In this document: positions 1 to 8,002 of the stretch, in pieces
Layout of the letters: every line of letters starts with the position of its first letter
How positions within the stretch are numbered: position 1 is the first letter of the stretch
Origin: RGIG5612 sp045604025
GTDB taxonomy: Bacteria; Bacillota; Clostridia; Lachnospirales; Lachnospiraceae
DNA: 37,530 nt
Assembly: GCA_045604025.1 (NCBI GenBank)
Contig: JAZUNG010000016.1
Location: 1 to 37,530 of the forward strand
Direction: 5' to 3'
The notes under the pieces: model-generated
Database searches by the model: none
The model's input: the letters and a program-made list of their open reading frames with translations, nothing else
Told to the model about the DNA's origin: nothing
Program-made: the position numbers and the translations under genes

Positions 1-317
1 AACAGCGATATCTATAAAACCACATTACAGGAATCAGCTGAAAAGTAATGTGAATGTGCATTATTAAATAAACCGCATTACATCGATTACGAAAATAGTA
101 ATGTGAAACAGCGATATCTATAAAACCACATTACAGGAATCAGCTGAAAAGTAATGTGAATGTGCATTATTAAATAAACCGCATTACATCAATCATGGAA
201 ATAGTAATGTGTGATTGTCATAATATCCAAACCGCATTATCAAAGCAGGCTAAACTGTAATGCGAAATAATATATATTCTGGTTACACATTACAAAGAGT
301 GAATTTGAGGTAATGCG
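1..317. repeat. 53-bp-period array of inverted 8-mers (six units)
   Basis: Six units begin at 21, 74, 127, 180, 233 and 286, exactly 53 bp apart. Each is an inverted pair, CRCATTAC-N16-GTAATGYG, followed by a 21-bp spacer. Positions 1-106 and 107-212 are near-identical, so the array grew partly by duplication of a two-unit (106-bp) block. The 16-bp centres and 21-bp spacers diverge in the last two units while the arms stay conserved. Position 2 of the left arm varies A/G. On the + strand units 1-5 could still pair as RNA using G-U wobbles, but unit 6 has an A-C mismatch. The array probably continues left of the window. Either protein-binding half-sites on one face of the helix (53 bp is about five turns) or RNA hairpins would fit; the function is unknown. 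Confidence 0.9.
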
Positions 318-406
318 ATATCCAGATTAACACTATATCACTTTATTGTTCAGATTGGTCATATATTTAAGGATTGTGTTAAGGACAACAGGATAATAGA
401 TGTTTG
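318..406. other. AT-rich spacer between the two repeat arrays
   Basis: No gene is seen here. CACTTTAT at 339-346 lies exactly 53 bp after the last array unit and resembles a decayed CACATTAC arm, but no matching right arm is present. A perfect TTGACA at 404-409 has only a weak -10 candidate (ATATCA, 427-432) downstream, so a promoter for mnmE here is possible but not convincing. Confidence 0.4.
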
Positions 407-569
407 ACAGCAGGGCTAGATGAGCAATATCAGAATACATATAGTTTACAGTAGGGTATAGATAAGTAAAATCAGAATACAAGTGTTCTACAGCAGGGTA
501 TAGATAAGTAAAATCAGAATACAAATATTCTACAGCGGGGTATAAATAATTTACGGCAGAATACAAATA
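407..569. repeat. 42-bp tandem repeat abutting mnmE
   Basis: CAGAATAC recurs at 431, 473, 515 and 557, exactly 42 bp apart. The shared unit also holds CAGCAGGGTATAGATAAG. A further half copy (CAGCAGGG at 408) sits upstream with a 1-bp indel. Within the unit AGAATA-CAAA-TATTCT (516-531) is an inverted repeat; it is partly kept in the other copies. The last copy is cut short by the mnmE start codon at 570. The unit carries TATAGA/TATAAA, which resembles a -10 box, so repeated promoters are possible. A 42-bp period is about four helical turns. Confidence 0.85.
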
Positions 570-1949
570 ATGGACTACAACAACGACACAATAGCGGCTA
601 TATCGACCGCGGCCAGCAATTCCGGTATCGGGATTGTGCGCATCAGCGGAACAGACGCCTTTGAGATCATAAACAGAATATTCAAGCCGGCGCGGGCCAA
701 AGATATGCGGGAGGTTCCCGGATATACGATCCACTATGGCAATATCTATGATGGAGAGCAGATCGTTGACGAGGTTCTGGTAATGATCATGCGCTCTCCG
801 CATACATATACACGCGAAGATACAGTAGAGATCAATTGCCATGGCGGCCTGTTCGTACTGAACAGGATCCTGGAGCTGGTCATCCGAAGCGGAGCCAGGC
901 TGGCAGAACCGGGCGAGTTCACCAAGCGGGCTTTCCTGAATGGACGCATAGACCTCAGTCAGGCCGAGGCTGTGATCGACGTCATCAATGCCGAGAACAG
1001 CTACGCCTTAAAGAGTGCAGTTACACAGCTGAAAGGAAGTGTATCCGAGGCTATCCGCAGAGAAAGAGCCGTTCTTCTGGAGAATATCGCATATATAGAA
1101 GCAGCGCTGGATGATCCGGAGCATATAGAAATGGAAGGGTTTGGGCCTGTTCTCCTGGGACGCCTGTCAGAGATCAGAGAGCATACCGATCACCTGATAG
1201 CCACAGCCGATGACGGACGTATCATCAAGGAAGGCATCAGGACAGTCATCCTTGGTAAGCCCAATGTAGGAAAGTCTTCACTTCTGAACGCTCTGCTGGG
1301 TGTTGACCGCGCCATTGTAACAGATATCGCGGGAACTACAAGAGACGCTCTGGAAGAGAACCTCAGACTGAACGGACTGAACCTCAATATCATAGATACT
1401 GCGGGAATCAGGGAGACTGAAGACATCATTGAAAAGATTGGTGTCGACAAGGCCCGCGAGTACGCTGAAGAAGCCGATCTGATCATATTTATGATGGACT
1501 CCTCTGCCCCTCCGGATGAAAATGATATGGATATCATGAATACGGTGAAGGACAAGAAGGTCATAATCCTGCTGAACAAATCCGATTTGGGGATATGCCC
1601 GGAGACCAGAGATGCAGCAGATGCATTGGGCTGCCCGGTCATAGAGACGTCCGCAAAGGAAGGTCAGGGACTGGATGAATTCGCAGATAAGGTGCAGAAA
1701 ATGTTCTTCAGCAGAGAGATAAACTTCAATGACCAGGTATATATCACTAGTGCCAGACAGAAAAATGCCCTGATCGCTGCTTCGGAAAGTCTGTCCAGGG
1801 CTATTGGCAGCATAGAGGCAGGCATGCCGGAGGACTTCTTTACCATTGATATGATGGATGCGTATGAGAAGCTGGGCAGCGTTATCGGAGAGGCCATAGA
1901 AGACGACCTGGCAGATGAGATATTCTCCAAATTCTGCATGGGTAAATAA
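570..1949 (+). CDS. mnmE: tRNA modification GTPase MnmE
   Basis: MnmE works with MnmG to make the carboxymethylaminomethyl group on wobble uridine 34 of certain tRNAs. The protein is 459 aa, the usual length. The N-terminal folate-binding domain begins DTIAAIST at residue 6, which fixes the start. The GTPase domain shows G1 GKPNVGKSS (229-237), the GTTRD switch, DTAG and NKSD. The C-terminus is FCMGK, carrying the conserved catalytic-region Cys of the CxGK tail. No Shine-Dalgarno is visible before the ATG; the leader is the end of the 42-bp repeat. mnmG follows after 135 bp, as in many Firmicutes near oriC. Confidence 0.97.
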   Translation: MDYNNDTIAAISTAASNSGIGIVRISGTDAFEIINRIFKPARAKDMREVPGYTIHYGNIYDGEQIVDEVLVMIMRSPHTYTREDTVEINCHGGLFVLNRILELVIRSGARLAEPGEFTKRAFLNGRIDLSQAEAVIDVINAENSYALKSAVTQLKGSVSEAIRRERAVLLENIAYIEAALDDPEHIEMEGFGPVLLGRLSEIREHTDHLIATADDGRIIKEGIRTVILGKPNVGKSSLLNALLGVDRAIVTDIAGTTRDALEENLRLNGLNLNIIDTAGIRETEDIIEKIGVDKAREYAEEADLIIFMMDSSAPPDENDMDIMNTVKDKKVIILLNKSDLGICPETRDAADALGCPVIETSAKEGQGLDEFADKVQKMFFSREINFNDQVYITSARQKNALIAASESLSRAIGSIEAGMPEDFFTIDMMDAYEKLGSVIGEAIEDDLADEIFSKFCMGK

Positions 1950-2068
1950 AACAATTCCAAAAAGCATTTTGGGGAAATATTAGCTGTAGGCTTGCCCTTT
2001 CTCACGAAAAAGGGATTATATAGGCAAATGAATACGGAGCGTCCGTAACTTAGCATGGGTAAATAAAA
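1936..2068. repeat. 16-bp direct repeat flanking a hairpin-rich insert
   Basis: GCATGGGTAAATAAAA occurs at 1936-1951, covering the last codons and stop of mnmE, and again at 2053-2068, 17 bp before mnmG. The ~101 bp between contain three stem-loops: CCAAAA-AGCA-TTTTGG, a TTGCC...GGCAA stem enclosing CCCTTT...AAAGGG, and ACGGA-GC-type ACGGAGCGTCCGT. This looks like a small insertion that duplicated its target, or a local duplication. The insert has no coding capacity and may act as a processing or attenuation structure between mnmE and mnmG. Confidence 0.75.
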
Positions 2069-2084
2069 GCAGATTACATATATT

Positions 2085-3971
2085 ATGGATCATTACAGAG
2101 AATTAACAGAAGAATATGATATCGTGGTCGTAGGTGCCGGGCATGCCGGCTGCGAGGCAGCGCTGGCAGCAGCCAGACTGGGATTCGAGACTATTATGTT
2201 TACTGTCAGCATCGACAGTATTGCCCTGATGCCCTGCAATCCCAATATCGGGGGCTCTTCCAAGGGTCATCTGGTACGCGAGCTGGATGCTCTGGGCGGC
2301 GAGATGGGAAAGAATATCGACAAGACATTTATCCAGTCACGTATGCTGAATACGTCCAAAGGTCCGGCAGTTCATTCACTGAGAGCACAGGCAGACAAGC
2401 AGGATTATTCCAGAGAGATGCGCAGAACCCTGGAGAACACAGATCATCTGACTATCAGACAGGCAGAGGTTGCAGAACTGATAGTCGAGGACGGTCAGAT
2501 CCGCGGGGTCAAGACATTTTCTGGGGCCAGTTATCTAGCACGTGCCGTTGTACTGGCAACCGGAACATATCTGAAGGCCAGATGCATATACGGAGAGGTC
2601 AGCAATTATACAGGTCCAAATGGTCTGATGGCTGCCAATCATCTGTCAGATTCACTGGCTGCACTGGGCATCACTATCAGAAGATTCAAGACAGGAACGC
2701 CTGCCCGTGTGGATAAAAGAAGTCTGGATTTTAGCAAGATGAAGGAACAGAAGGGAGATGTCCCTATAGTTCCCTTCTCTTTTTCGACGGATCCGGCCAG
2801 TATTCAGAAGGAGCAGGTGTCGTGTTATCTTACATATACGACCGAAGAGACACATGAGATCATCATGGCCAATATCCACCGCTCTCCCCTCTTTTCCGGG
2901 GAGATCACGGGAACCGGTCCCAGATACTGCCCGTCTATCGAGGATAAAGTAGTCAAATTCCCTGAAAAGACTAGGCATCAGATATTTGTTGAGCCCGAGG
3001 GATTATACACAAATGAAATGTATCTGTCTGGAATGAGTTCATCCCTGCCAGAGGACGTACAGTATGCCATGTACAGGACCATGATCGGTCTTGAAAATGT
3101 CAAGATCGTGCGCAACGCCTATGCAATCGAGTACGACTGCATAGATGCCAATCAGATAAAGGCCAGTCTGGAGTTCAAGGCAGTAAAGGGTCTGTACAGT
3201 GCAGGTCAGCTAAACGGCAGCTCCGGATATGAAGAAGCAGCAGTCCAGGGATTTATGGCAGGCGTTAATGCCGCCAGGTCGCTACAGGGCAAGGACCCCA
3301 TTATTCTGGACCGGAGCGAGGCGTATATAGGAGTGCTGATAGATGATCTGGTAACCAAAGAGAATACTGAGCCATACAGGATGATGACCAGCAGGGCTGA
3401 ATACAGACTGCTCCTCAGGCAGGACAACGCAGATCTGAGACTGACAGACATCGGGTATGAGATAGGCCTGGTCAGTCAGGAAAGAAGAGACTATGTGGCC
3501 AGAAAGAAAGAGCTGATAGCTGCGGAAGTTGAAAGAGTCAAGAATATACCGATCGGAGCGGAAAAGAAAACCCAGGAATTTCTGGCTGCACATGGCAGTA
3601 TGCCTTTAAATACCGGTGTTACACTGGCAGAACTGATACGCAGACCCGAACTGAATTATGAAGATACGGCAGAACTGGATACAGAAAGACCCGAGCTTGA
3701 TACATCTGTTATAGAACAGATAAACATTGAGATCAAATATGAAGGTTATATAACACGCCAGCAGAAGCAGGTTGACAATTTCCGAAGGGTTGAAAGACGA
3801 GTTCTGAGTGAAGATATCGATTATGAAAGCATCAGCGGTCTCAGACTGGAAGCCGGTCAGAAGCTGAACAAGTTCAAGCCCCACTCTATCGGACAGGCAT
3901 CCAGAATATCCGGAGTGACACCCGCGGATATATCAGTTCTGCTGATTTGGCTGCAGAAGGACGGCAAATAG
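2085..3971 (+). CDS. mnmG: tRNA uridine-34 5-carboxymethylaminomethyl synthase MnmG (GidA)
   Basis: MnmG is the FAD- and NADH-dependent partner of MnmE in wobble-uridine modification. Its 628 aa match the family length. The FAD dinucleotide motif GAGHAG lies at residues 17-22, followed by the family signature PCNPNIGGSSKG (50-61). The C-terminal helical domain that contacts MnmE is complete (ends RISGVTPADISVLLIWL). Start ATG 2085 gives the canonical short leader before the Rossmann fold, but no clear ribosome binding site precedes it. rsmG starts 4 bp after its stop. Confidence 0.97.
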   Translation: MDHYRELTEEYDIVVVGAGHAGCEAALAAARLGFETIMFTVSIDSIALMPCNPNIGGSSKGHLVRELDALGGEMGKNIDKTFIQSRMLNTSKGPAVHSLRAQADKQDYSREMRRTLENTDHLTIRQAEVAELIVEDGQIRGVKTFSGASYLARAVVLATGTYLKARCIYGEVSNYTGPNGLMAANHLSDSLAALGITIRRFKTGTPARVDKRSLDFSKMKEQKGDVPIVPFSFSTDPASIQKEQVSCYLTYTTEETHEIIMANIHRSPLFSGEITGTGPRYCPSIEDKVVKFPEKTRHQIFVEPEGLYTNEMYLSGMSSSLPEDVQYAMYRTMIGLENVKIVRNAYAIEYDCIDANQIKASLEFKAVKGLYSAGQLNGSSGYEEAAVQGFMAGVNAARSLQGKDPIILDRSEAYIGVLIDDLVTKENTEPYRMMTSRAEYRLLLRQDNADLRLTDIGYEIGLVSQERRDYVARKKELIAAEVERVKNIPIGAEKKTQEFLAAHGSMPLNTGVTLAELIRRPELNYEDTAELDTERPELDTSVIEQINIEIKYEGYITRQQKQVDNFRRVERRVLSEDIDYESISGLRLEAGQKLNKFKPHSIGQASRISGVTPADISVLLIWLQKDGK

Positions 3972-3975
3972 ATAC

Positions 3976-4683
3976 ATGGAATGCGGCGCATTAAAAAAAT
4001 ACTGTGAAGAAAAAAATATTGCACTGAGTGATATTATGATCGGTCAGTTTGATCAGTTTTGTCATGCGCTGATCGAAAAGAACAAGGTGATGAACCTGAC
4101 TGCCATAGACGACCCTCATGAGATAGAGATCAAACACTTTATTGATTCGCTCGAATGTGCTTCTGCTCTCAGGGAATTGGGTGCTACTGATTTCTCTCTT
4201 CTGGATATTGGATGCGGAGCGGGATTCCCCGGGATTCCTCTGAAAATAGTATTTCCCGAGAACAGGTTCGTCTTACTCGATTCGCTGAATAAAAGGATCA
4301 ACTTCGTTAATGAGGTCATTGACCAGATGAATCTGCAGAATGTCAGTGCTGTTGCATCCAGAGCTGAAGATTTTAGCGAAAAAGAAGGCTTTGATTTCTG
4401 CGTCTCAAGGGCTGTTGCCAGGATGAATGTACTCCTTGAGTATTGTCTTCCCTTTGTGAAGGTCGGAGGATATTGTATATTACTTAAGTCCGGTGAATAT
4501 GAGACTGAACTTGAAGAAGCTGCAAATGCTACACAGATACTTGGCGGTCAGCTGATAAGAGTCGACAGATCGGTTCTGCCAGAGAATTCGGGCGACAGAA
4601 GCCTTGTTATCATAAAAAAGATCACCAGCACTCCTTCTAAGTATCCCAGGAGAGCTGGCAAACCATCTAAATCGCCTCTATAA
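3976..4683 (+). CDS. rsmG: 16S rRNA (guanine-527-N7)-methyltransferase RsmG (GidB)
   Basis: RsmG uses S-adenosylmethionine to methylate G527 of 16S rRNA; loss gives low-level streptomycin resistance in other bacteria. The protein is 235 aa. The SAM-binding motif LLDIGCGAGFPGIPLK covers residues 75-90, and the N-terminal NLTAI and HFIDSL signatures are present. It lies 4 bp after mnmG, so it is almost certainly co-transcribed with it. The C-terminus has a basic tail (residues 220-235) beyond the fold. In relatives noc or parA comes next; here an opposite-strand reductase intervenes. Confidence 0.96.
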   Translation: MECGALKKYCEEKNIALSDIMIGQFDQFCHALIEKNKVMNLTAIDDPHEIEIKHFIDSLECASALRELGATDFSLLDIGCGAGFPGIPLKIVFPENRFVLLDSLNKRINFVNEVIDQMNLQNVSAVASRAEDFSEKEGFDFCVSRAVARMNVLLEYCLPFVKVGGYCILLKSGEYETELEEAANATQILGGQLIRVDRSVLPENSGDRSLVIIKKITSTPSKYPRRAGKPSKSPL

Positions 4684-4728
4684 TTGTTTCTTTCTATACG
4701 TTCAGTGCCGTTATTTCAAGTGTTCTGA

Positions 4729-4744
4729 TGTTTCACGTGAAACA
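4729..4744. promoter_or_regulatory. parS site 1 (ParB-binding centromere)
   Basis: Perfect 16-bp palindrome TGTTTCACGTGAAACA, identical to the Bacillus-type parS consensus. ParB loads here and spreads as a CTP-dependent clamp. It lies 45 bp after rsmG. Confidence 0.97.
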
Positions 4745-4795
4745 ATCCTTCTACATTGGACTAGACACATATTACATAGTAGCTCTAGTGTGATA

Positions 4796-4811
4796 TGTTT
4801 CACGTGAAACA
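4796..4811. promoter_or_regulatory. parS site 2
   Basis: Second perfect TGTTTCACGTGAAACA, 67 bp from site 1. The sequence between the sites is unrelated, so this is not a simple tandem duplication. Confidence 0.97.
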
Positions 4812-4860
4812 ATTCTGTTTATAAGTTTGCTGAAATTAATGCAATTAGTTCGATATTATA

Positions 4861-4876
4861 TGTTTCACGTGAAACA
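4861..4876. promoter_or_regulatory. parS site 3
   Basis: Third perfect copy, 65 bp after site 2 and ending only 3 bp from the stop codon of the opposite-strand reductase gene. Confidence 0.97.
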
Positions 4877-4879
4877 TTG

Positions 4880-5479
4880 CTAGAATATCAGCTCGTCGCT
4901 GCCAGCAGCAATCTTTAGCAGATTTTCCAGTAAATGTATGTCTGATTTAGCATAATCCATTAATTCTTTGGCATCAGCACCTTCAATGTCCAGATTTTGA
5001 GCATAGATCAGCTCGGTTTCGCTTATTCCAAAGTATTTAGTAGCCAGACTTCTGATATATCCATAACTGTAATCACCTTCGTATGGACCACCAGCGGTTG
5101 TTACATAGTATAATCTTTCTGCTTTGCACAGACCAACAGGTATGCCGGTTTCATCATATTTAGTAACAATCCCATTAATATATATGTTTTCTATATATAA
5201 CTTCAGATAAGAAGGAAATGACAGATCCCAGTAAGGAGCTGCAATAACTATCAGATCTGCAGAAGCAAATTCTTTCGCCAGATCAAACATAGGGTCAGAA
5301 TAATCGCCATTTTCAATGAGTTTTGTTCTGATATTGAGTGTTTCTTCAGTCAATGGCATCAGATTCATATCTGGAAGATAGATTTCTTTATAATCTTCAT
5401 CATATAAGCTAAGTAGTTCCTGCGCTAATTCATTGGTTCTTGATTCACTTCGCACACAACTATTAATATATAAGATCAT
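4880..5479 (-). CDS. NAD(P)H-dependent FMN reductase / azoreductase-like flavodoxin-fold protein
   Basis: The 199-aa protein has the flavodoxin-like fold of the PF02525 (azoreductase/quinone reductase) family: an N-terminal beta strand MILYINSCVR with Ser/Arg phosphate contacts, YLPDMNLMPL, then the FMN-binding APYWDLSFPSYLKLYIE and TTAGGPY segments typical of AzoR. Likely role: two-electron reduction of quinones or azo compounds with FMN; the real substrate is unknown. The ATG at 5479 is chosen because GGAGG stands 6 bp upstream; an earlier in-frame ATG at 5530 has no such site. It is inserted in opposite orientation between rsmG and parA, inside the parS cluster, where noc lies in Bacillus. 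Confidence 0.85.
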   Translation of the reverse strand: MILYINSCVRSESRTNELAQELLSLYDEDYKEIYLPDMNLMPLTEETLNIRTKLIENGDYSDPMFDLAKEFASADLIVIAAPYWDLSFPSYLKLYIENIYINGIVTKYDETGIPVGLCKAERLYYVTTAGGPYEGDYSYGYIRSLATKYFGISETELIYAQNLDIEGADAKELMDYAKSDIHLLENLLKIAAGSDELIF

Positions 5480-5508
5480 TTTTGACCTCCAATTATCGAA
5501 TTTATAAT

Positions 5509-5537
5509 ATTTTAATCTTTGGAACAACATAATTCAA
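5509..5537 (-). promoter_or_regulatory. Promoter for the FMN reductase gene
   Basis: On the minus strand TTGAAT (5537-5532), a 17-bp spacer and TAAAAT (5514-5509) form a good sigma-A promoter about 30 bp ahead of the start codon. An inverted repeat, TGATAAT-N8-ATTATCA (5538-5559), sits directly upstream of the -35 box and could be a regulator site. Confidence 0.6.
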
Positions 5538-5649
5538 TGATAATGCTGTAGAATTATCAGGTTGTACTTAATATAATAATTGAAACTGCAAAAGGAAACA
5601 ATTCATATAGAGACTGCCGTAATAGATGCCGATAAGCAATCGGATAATA

Positions 5650-5665
5650 TGTTTCACGTGAAACA
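5650..5665. promoter_or_regulatory. parS site 4
   Basis: Fourth perfect TGTTTCACGTGAAACA, 102 bp ahead of the parA start codon and 40 bp ahead of the likely parA -35 box. ParB bound here could influence parAB transcription (inference). Confidence 0.97.
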
Positions 5666-5704
5666 ATCAGAATTGATCAATTTGGTAAATAAAAGGCAAA
5701 AATA

Positions 5705-5733
5705 TAGATATTACATACTGATTGTGCTAAAAT
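5705..5733 (+). promoter_or_regulatory. Likely parAB promoter (extended -10)
   Basis: TAGATA (5705-5710), 17-bp spacer, then TAAAAT (5728-5733) preceded by TGC, an extended -10. It lies 33 bp before the parA ATG. The -35 match is modest. Confidence 0.5.
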
Positions 5734-5766
5734 TAAGTCTGCAATAAGCATAAAAGGAGTAATTTT

Positions 5767-6531
5767 ATGGGTAGAATAATTGCGATCACAAACCAGAAAG
5801 GCGGAGTTGGTAAAACAACAACGGCCGTTAATCTTTCAGCAGCGCTGGCAGAACAAGGGAAAAAGGTTCTATTGATAGATATGGATCCCCAGGGAAATGC
5901 CACCAGTGGTGTTGGAGTTGATAAAAGAGAGAAAAGAGATACAGTATATGAACTGCTGATAGGCAATGCTGAATATGAAGATTGCCTGATCAAAACAGAT
6001 TTTGAGGGACTTTGGCTGCTTCCATCCAATATAAACCTGTCCGGTGTTGAGATAGAACTTCTGGATATTGACAGGAGAGAATATCGTATGAAGGATACAC
6101 TGGATGCCCACAAAGAAGACTTTGATTTTATATTGATGGACTGTCCGCCATCACTGAATATGCTGACAGTTAATGCACTGACTGCAGCCGATTCAGTGTT
6201 GGTGCCTATTCAGTGTGAATATTATGCATTGGAAGGACTTTCACAGCTGCTGCATACCATATCTCTGGTTCAGCGAAGACTGAATCCGGATCTGGATATG
6301 GAGGGCGTAGTATTTACCATGTATGATGCCAGAACGAATCTTTCCATGCAGGTAGTAGAGAATGTTAAAAAGAATCTGAAGGAGAACATCTACGATACTA
6401 TAATCCCTAGAAATATCCGCTTGGCAGAAGCACCCAGCTACGGCATGCCTATTACGTCTTATGCACCATCATCTACAGGTGCGAACAGTTACAGACTGCT
6501 TTCACTGGAGGTAATGGAGCACAAACTATAA
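5767..6531 (+). CDS. parA: Chromosome partitioning ATPase ParA (Soj)
   Basis: ParA/Soj is a Walker-type ATPase that binds DNA non-specifically as an ATP dimer and, with ParB-parS, drives origin segregation and tunes DnaA activity. The protein is 254 aa, typical of the chromosomal Soj type with no N-terminal HTH. The deviant Walker A KGGVGKTTT is at residues 11-19 with its signature Lys; DMDPQGNAT and DCPPSLN follow. The ribosome binding site AAAAGGAG lies 8 bp before the ATG. parB begins 57 bp downstream and four parS sites lie just upstream. Confidence 0.97.
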   Translation: MGRIIAITNQKGGVGKTTTAVNLSAALAEQGKKVLLIDMDPQGNATSGVGVDKREKRDTVYELLIGNAEYEDCLIKTDFEGLWLLPSNINLSGVEIELLDIDRREYRMKDTLDAHKEDFDFILMDCPPSLNMLTVNALTAADSVLVPIQCEYYALEGLSQLLHTISLVQRRLNPDLDMEGVVFTMYDARTNLSMQVVENVKKNLKENIYDTIIPRNIRLAEAPSYGMPITSYAPSSTGANSYRLLSLEVMEHKL

Positions 6532-6588
6532 AATAATTAATATTAATAAGATACTAGCGTTAGATAAATATAATAAGAGGAAATACAC

Positions 6589-7458
6589 ATGGCAAAAGCA
6601 AAAACAGGACTTGGAAAAGGTATAGATCTGCTGATTCCCGGCAGTTTGGACGAGCCGGCAAAGGTACCGGAGGAGAGCAAGACCACGCTCAGGATCTCAC
6701 AGATAGAGCCCAACCGCAAGCAGCCCAGAAAACAGTTTGAGAAGGAAGCTCTTGATGAACTGGCAGAGTCTATCAGACAGTATGGCATCATTCAGCCCAT
6801 AGTGGTCTGTCGAAGAGAGGGATTCTATGAGATCATCGCAGGCGAGCGCAGGTGGAGAGCCGCCAAGAAAGCGGGTCTTAAAGAGGTGCCTGTAGTCATT
6901 AAAGAATACACGGACAAGGAGATAGCGGAGATATCTCTGATAGAAAACATCCAGAGAGAAGACTTGAATCCTGTCGAGGAGGCCAGAGCTTACAAACAGC
7001 TGATCGATGATTACAATCTGACGCAGGAAGAACTGGGCAAACGTATATCCAAGAGCAGAACAGCTATTACGAACACCTTGAGGCTGCTTAACCTGCACTC
7101 TAAGGTGCAGACTATGTTGGTTAAGGGACAGCTTAGCGCCGGACACGCCCGTGCTCTTCTGGGTCTTGAAGATCAGGATAGACAGCTTGAGGCCGCTCAG
7201 AAGGTTATAGACCAGACCTTAAGCGTCCGACAGACCGAAGATCTGGTCAGAGTTATGAATGCGCCTGTACCTGAAAAAAGCCCCAAAATGCCCACAGATC
7301 CTTCCTATAAAGAGCTGGAGGGCAGGATGAGAGATGCTCTGGGTACCAAGGTGCGCATCAAACGCCAGACCGAGAGCAAAGGCAAGATAGAGATCAGCTA
7401 TTACTCGGAAGATCAGCTGGATGAGATCTTCAAAGTGATCAACAAGGGATCTCTGTAG
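6589..7458 (+). CDS. parB: Chromosome partitioning protein ParB (Spo0J)
   Basis: ParB is the parS-binding CTPase clamp that recruits SMC and stimulates ParA. At 289 aa it has normal length. The N-terminal GLGKGIDLLIP (7-17) matches the usual ParA-stimulating peptide. The CTP-binding domain shows NRKQPR (42-47) and GERRWRAA (85-92), followed by ENIQRED (119-125). A helix-turn-helix for parS recognition covers about 144-168 (LTQEELGKRISKSRTAITN). The C-terminal dimerisation helix region is present. AGAGGAAA precedes the ATG. The perfect parS sites within 2 kb are its expected targets. Confidence 0.97.
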   Translation: MAKAKTGLGKGIDLLIPGSLDEPAKVPEESKTTLRISQIEPNRKQPRKQFEKEALDELAESIRQYGIIQPIVVCRREGFYEIIAGERRWRAAKKAGLKEVPVVIKEYTDKEIAEISLIENIQREDLNPVEEARAYKQLIDDYNLTQEELGKRISKSRTAITNTLRLLNLHSKVQTMLVKGQLSAGHARALLGLEDQDRQLEAAQKVIDQTLSVRQTEDLVRVMNAPVPEKSPKMPTDPSYKELEGRMRDALGTKVRIKRQTESKGKIEISYYSEDQLDEIFKVINKGSL

Positions 7459-7494
7459 ATCATTATCCGGAAATATATACGAGGGGTATGAATA

Positions 7495-7995
7495 ATGAGT
7501 GTTAGTGGATTATTTGGTGCATCTGTGGCCATCTTTCCGGTGATCATACTGGTCGCTGTTATTGTGGCACTGGTAGTACTGGTCATTATACTGCTGGTCA
7601 GGCAGAACAGGTTAAGCAAACGGCTGGACCGGTTCATGGAGGGAACTGACAGCACCAGTATCGAAGGGGCTATTGAAGAAAAGTTCAAGCGCCTGAAGAT
7701 CCTGGAGGAGCGTGACGCGGTAGAGGATTCTGCTATCAGAGATCTGTACGGCCGCCTGAAAGGAGCCTATCAGAAGACCGGAGTTGTCAAATATGATGCA
7801 TTTATGGAAAACGGAGGAAACTTAAGTTTCGCACTTTGTTTCCTTGACGATGAGAATAATGGCATTATAATGAATGTCATGAATGGAAGAGACGGCAGTT
7901 ACTGCTATCTTAAAGAAATAGAAAAAGGCATGTGCAGCGTCACTCTGGGCAAGGAAGAAGCCGAAGCTCTGGATACTGCCATGTACGCAAAGTGA
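7495..7995 (+). CDS. DUF4446 family membrane-anchored protein
   Basis: A 166-aa protein with one strongly hydrophobic segment at about residues 12-38, a short basic/coiled stretch (RQNRLSKRLDRFMEG), then a soluble domain of about 110 residues. The domain matches what I know as DUF4446, recognised by the YDAFxxxGGxLSFALxxLDxxxNG pattern seen here around residues 99-120. Its biochemical role is unknown. Genes of this family commonly sit right after parB in Clostridia, and here it is 36 bp downstream, with GAGGGG before the ATG. A role near the partition complex or the membrane at the origin is only inference. Confidence 0.85.
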   Translation: MSVSGLFGASVAIFPVIILVAVIVALVVLVIILLVRQNRLSKRLDRFMEGTDSTSIEGAIEEKFKRLKILEERDAVEDSAIRDLYGRLKGAYQKTGVVKYDAFMENGGNLSFALCFLDDENNGIIMNVMNGRDGSYCYLKEIEKGMCSVTLGKEEAEALDTAMYAK

Positions 7996-8002
7996 GGAAA
8001 AT

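Noticed and set aside
1..317. CRISPR array
   Set aside because: The regular spacing is tempting, but the intervening segments are also repeated between units, arms are only 8 bp and inverted, and no cas genes are present.
1..569. DnaA-box cluster / oriC
   Set aside because: No TTATCCACA-like boxes were found; the repeat arms do not match the DnaA consensus.
333..842. Minus-strand 169-aa reading frame with YLYPAVEYLYS repeats
   Set aside because: It is the 42-bp tandem repeat translated (42 is divisible by 3) and runs into mnmE in antisense; no ribosome binding site.
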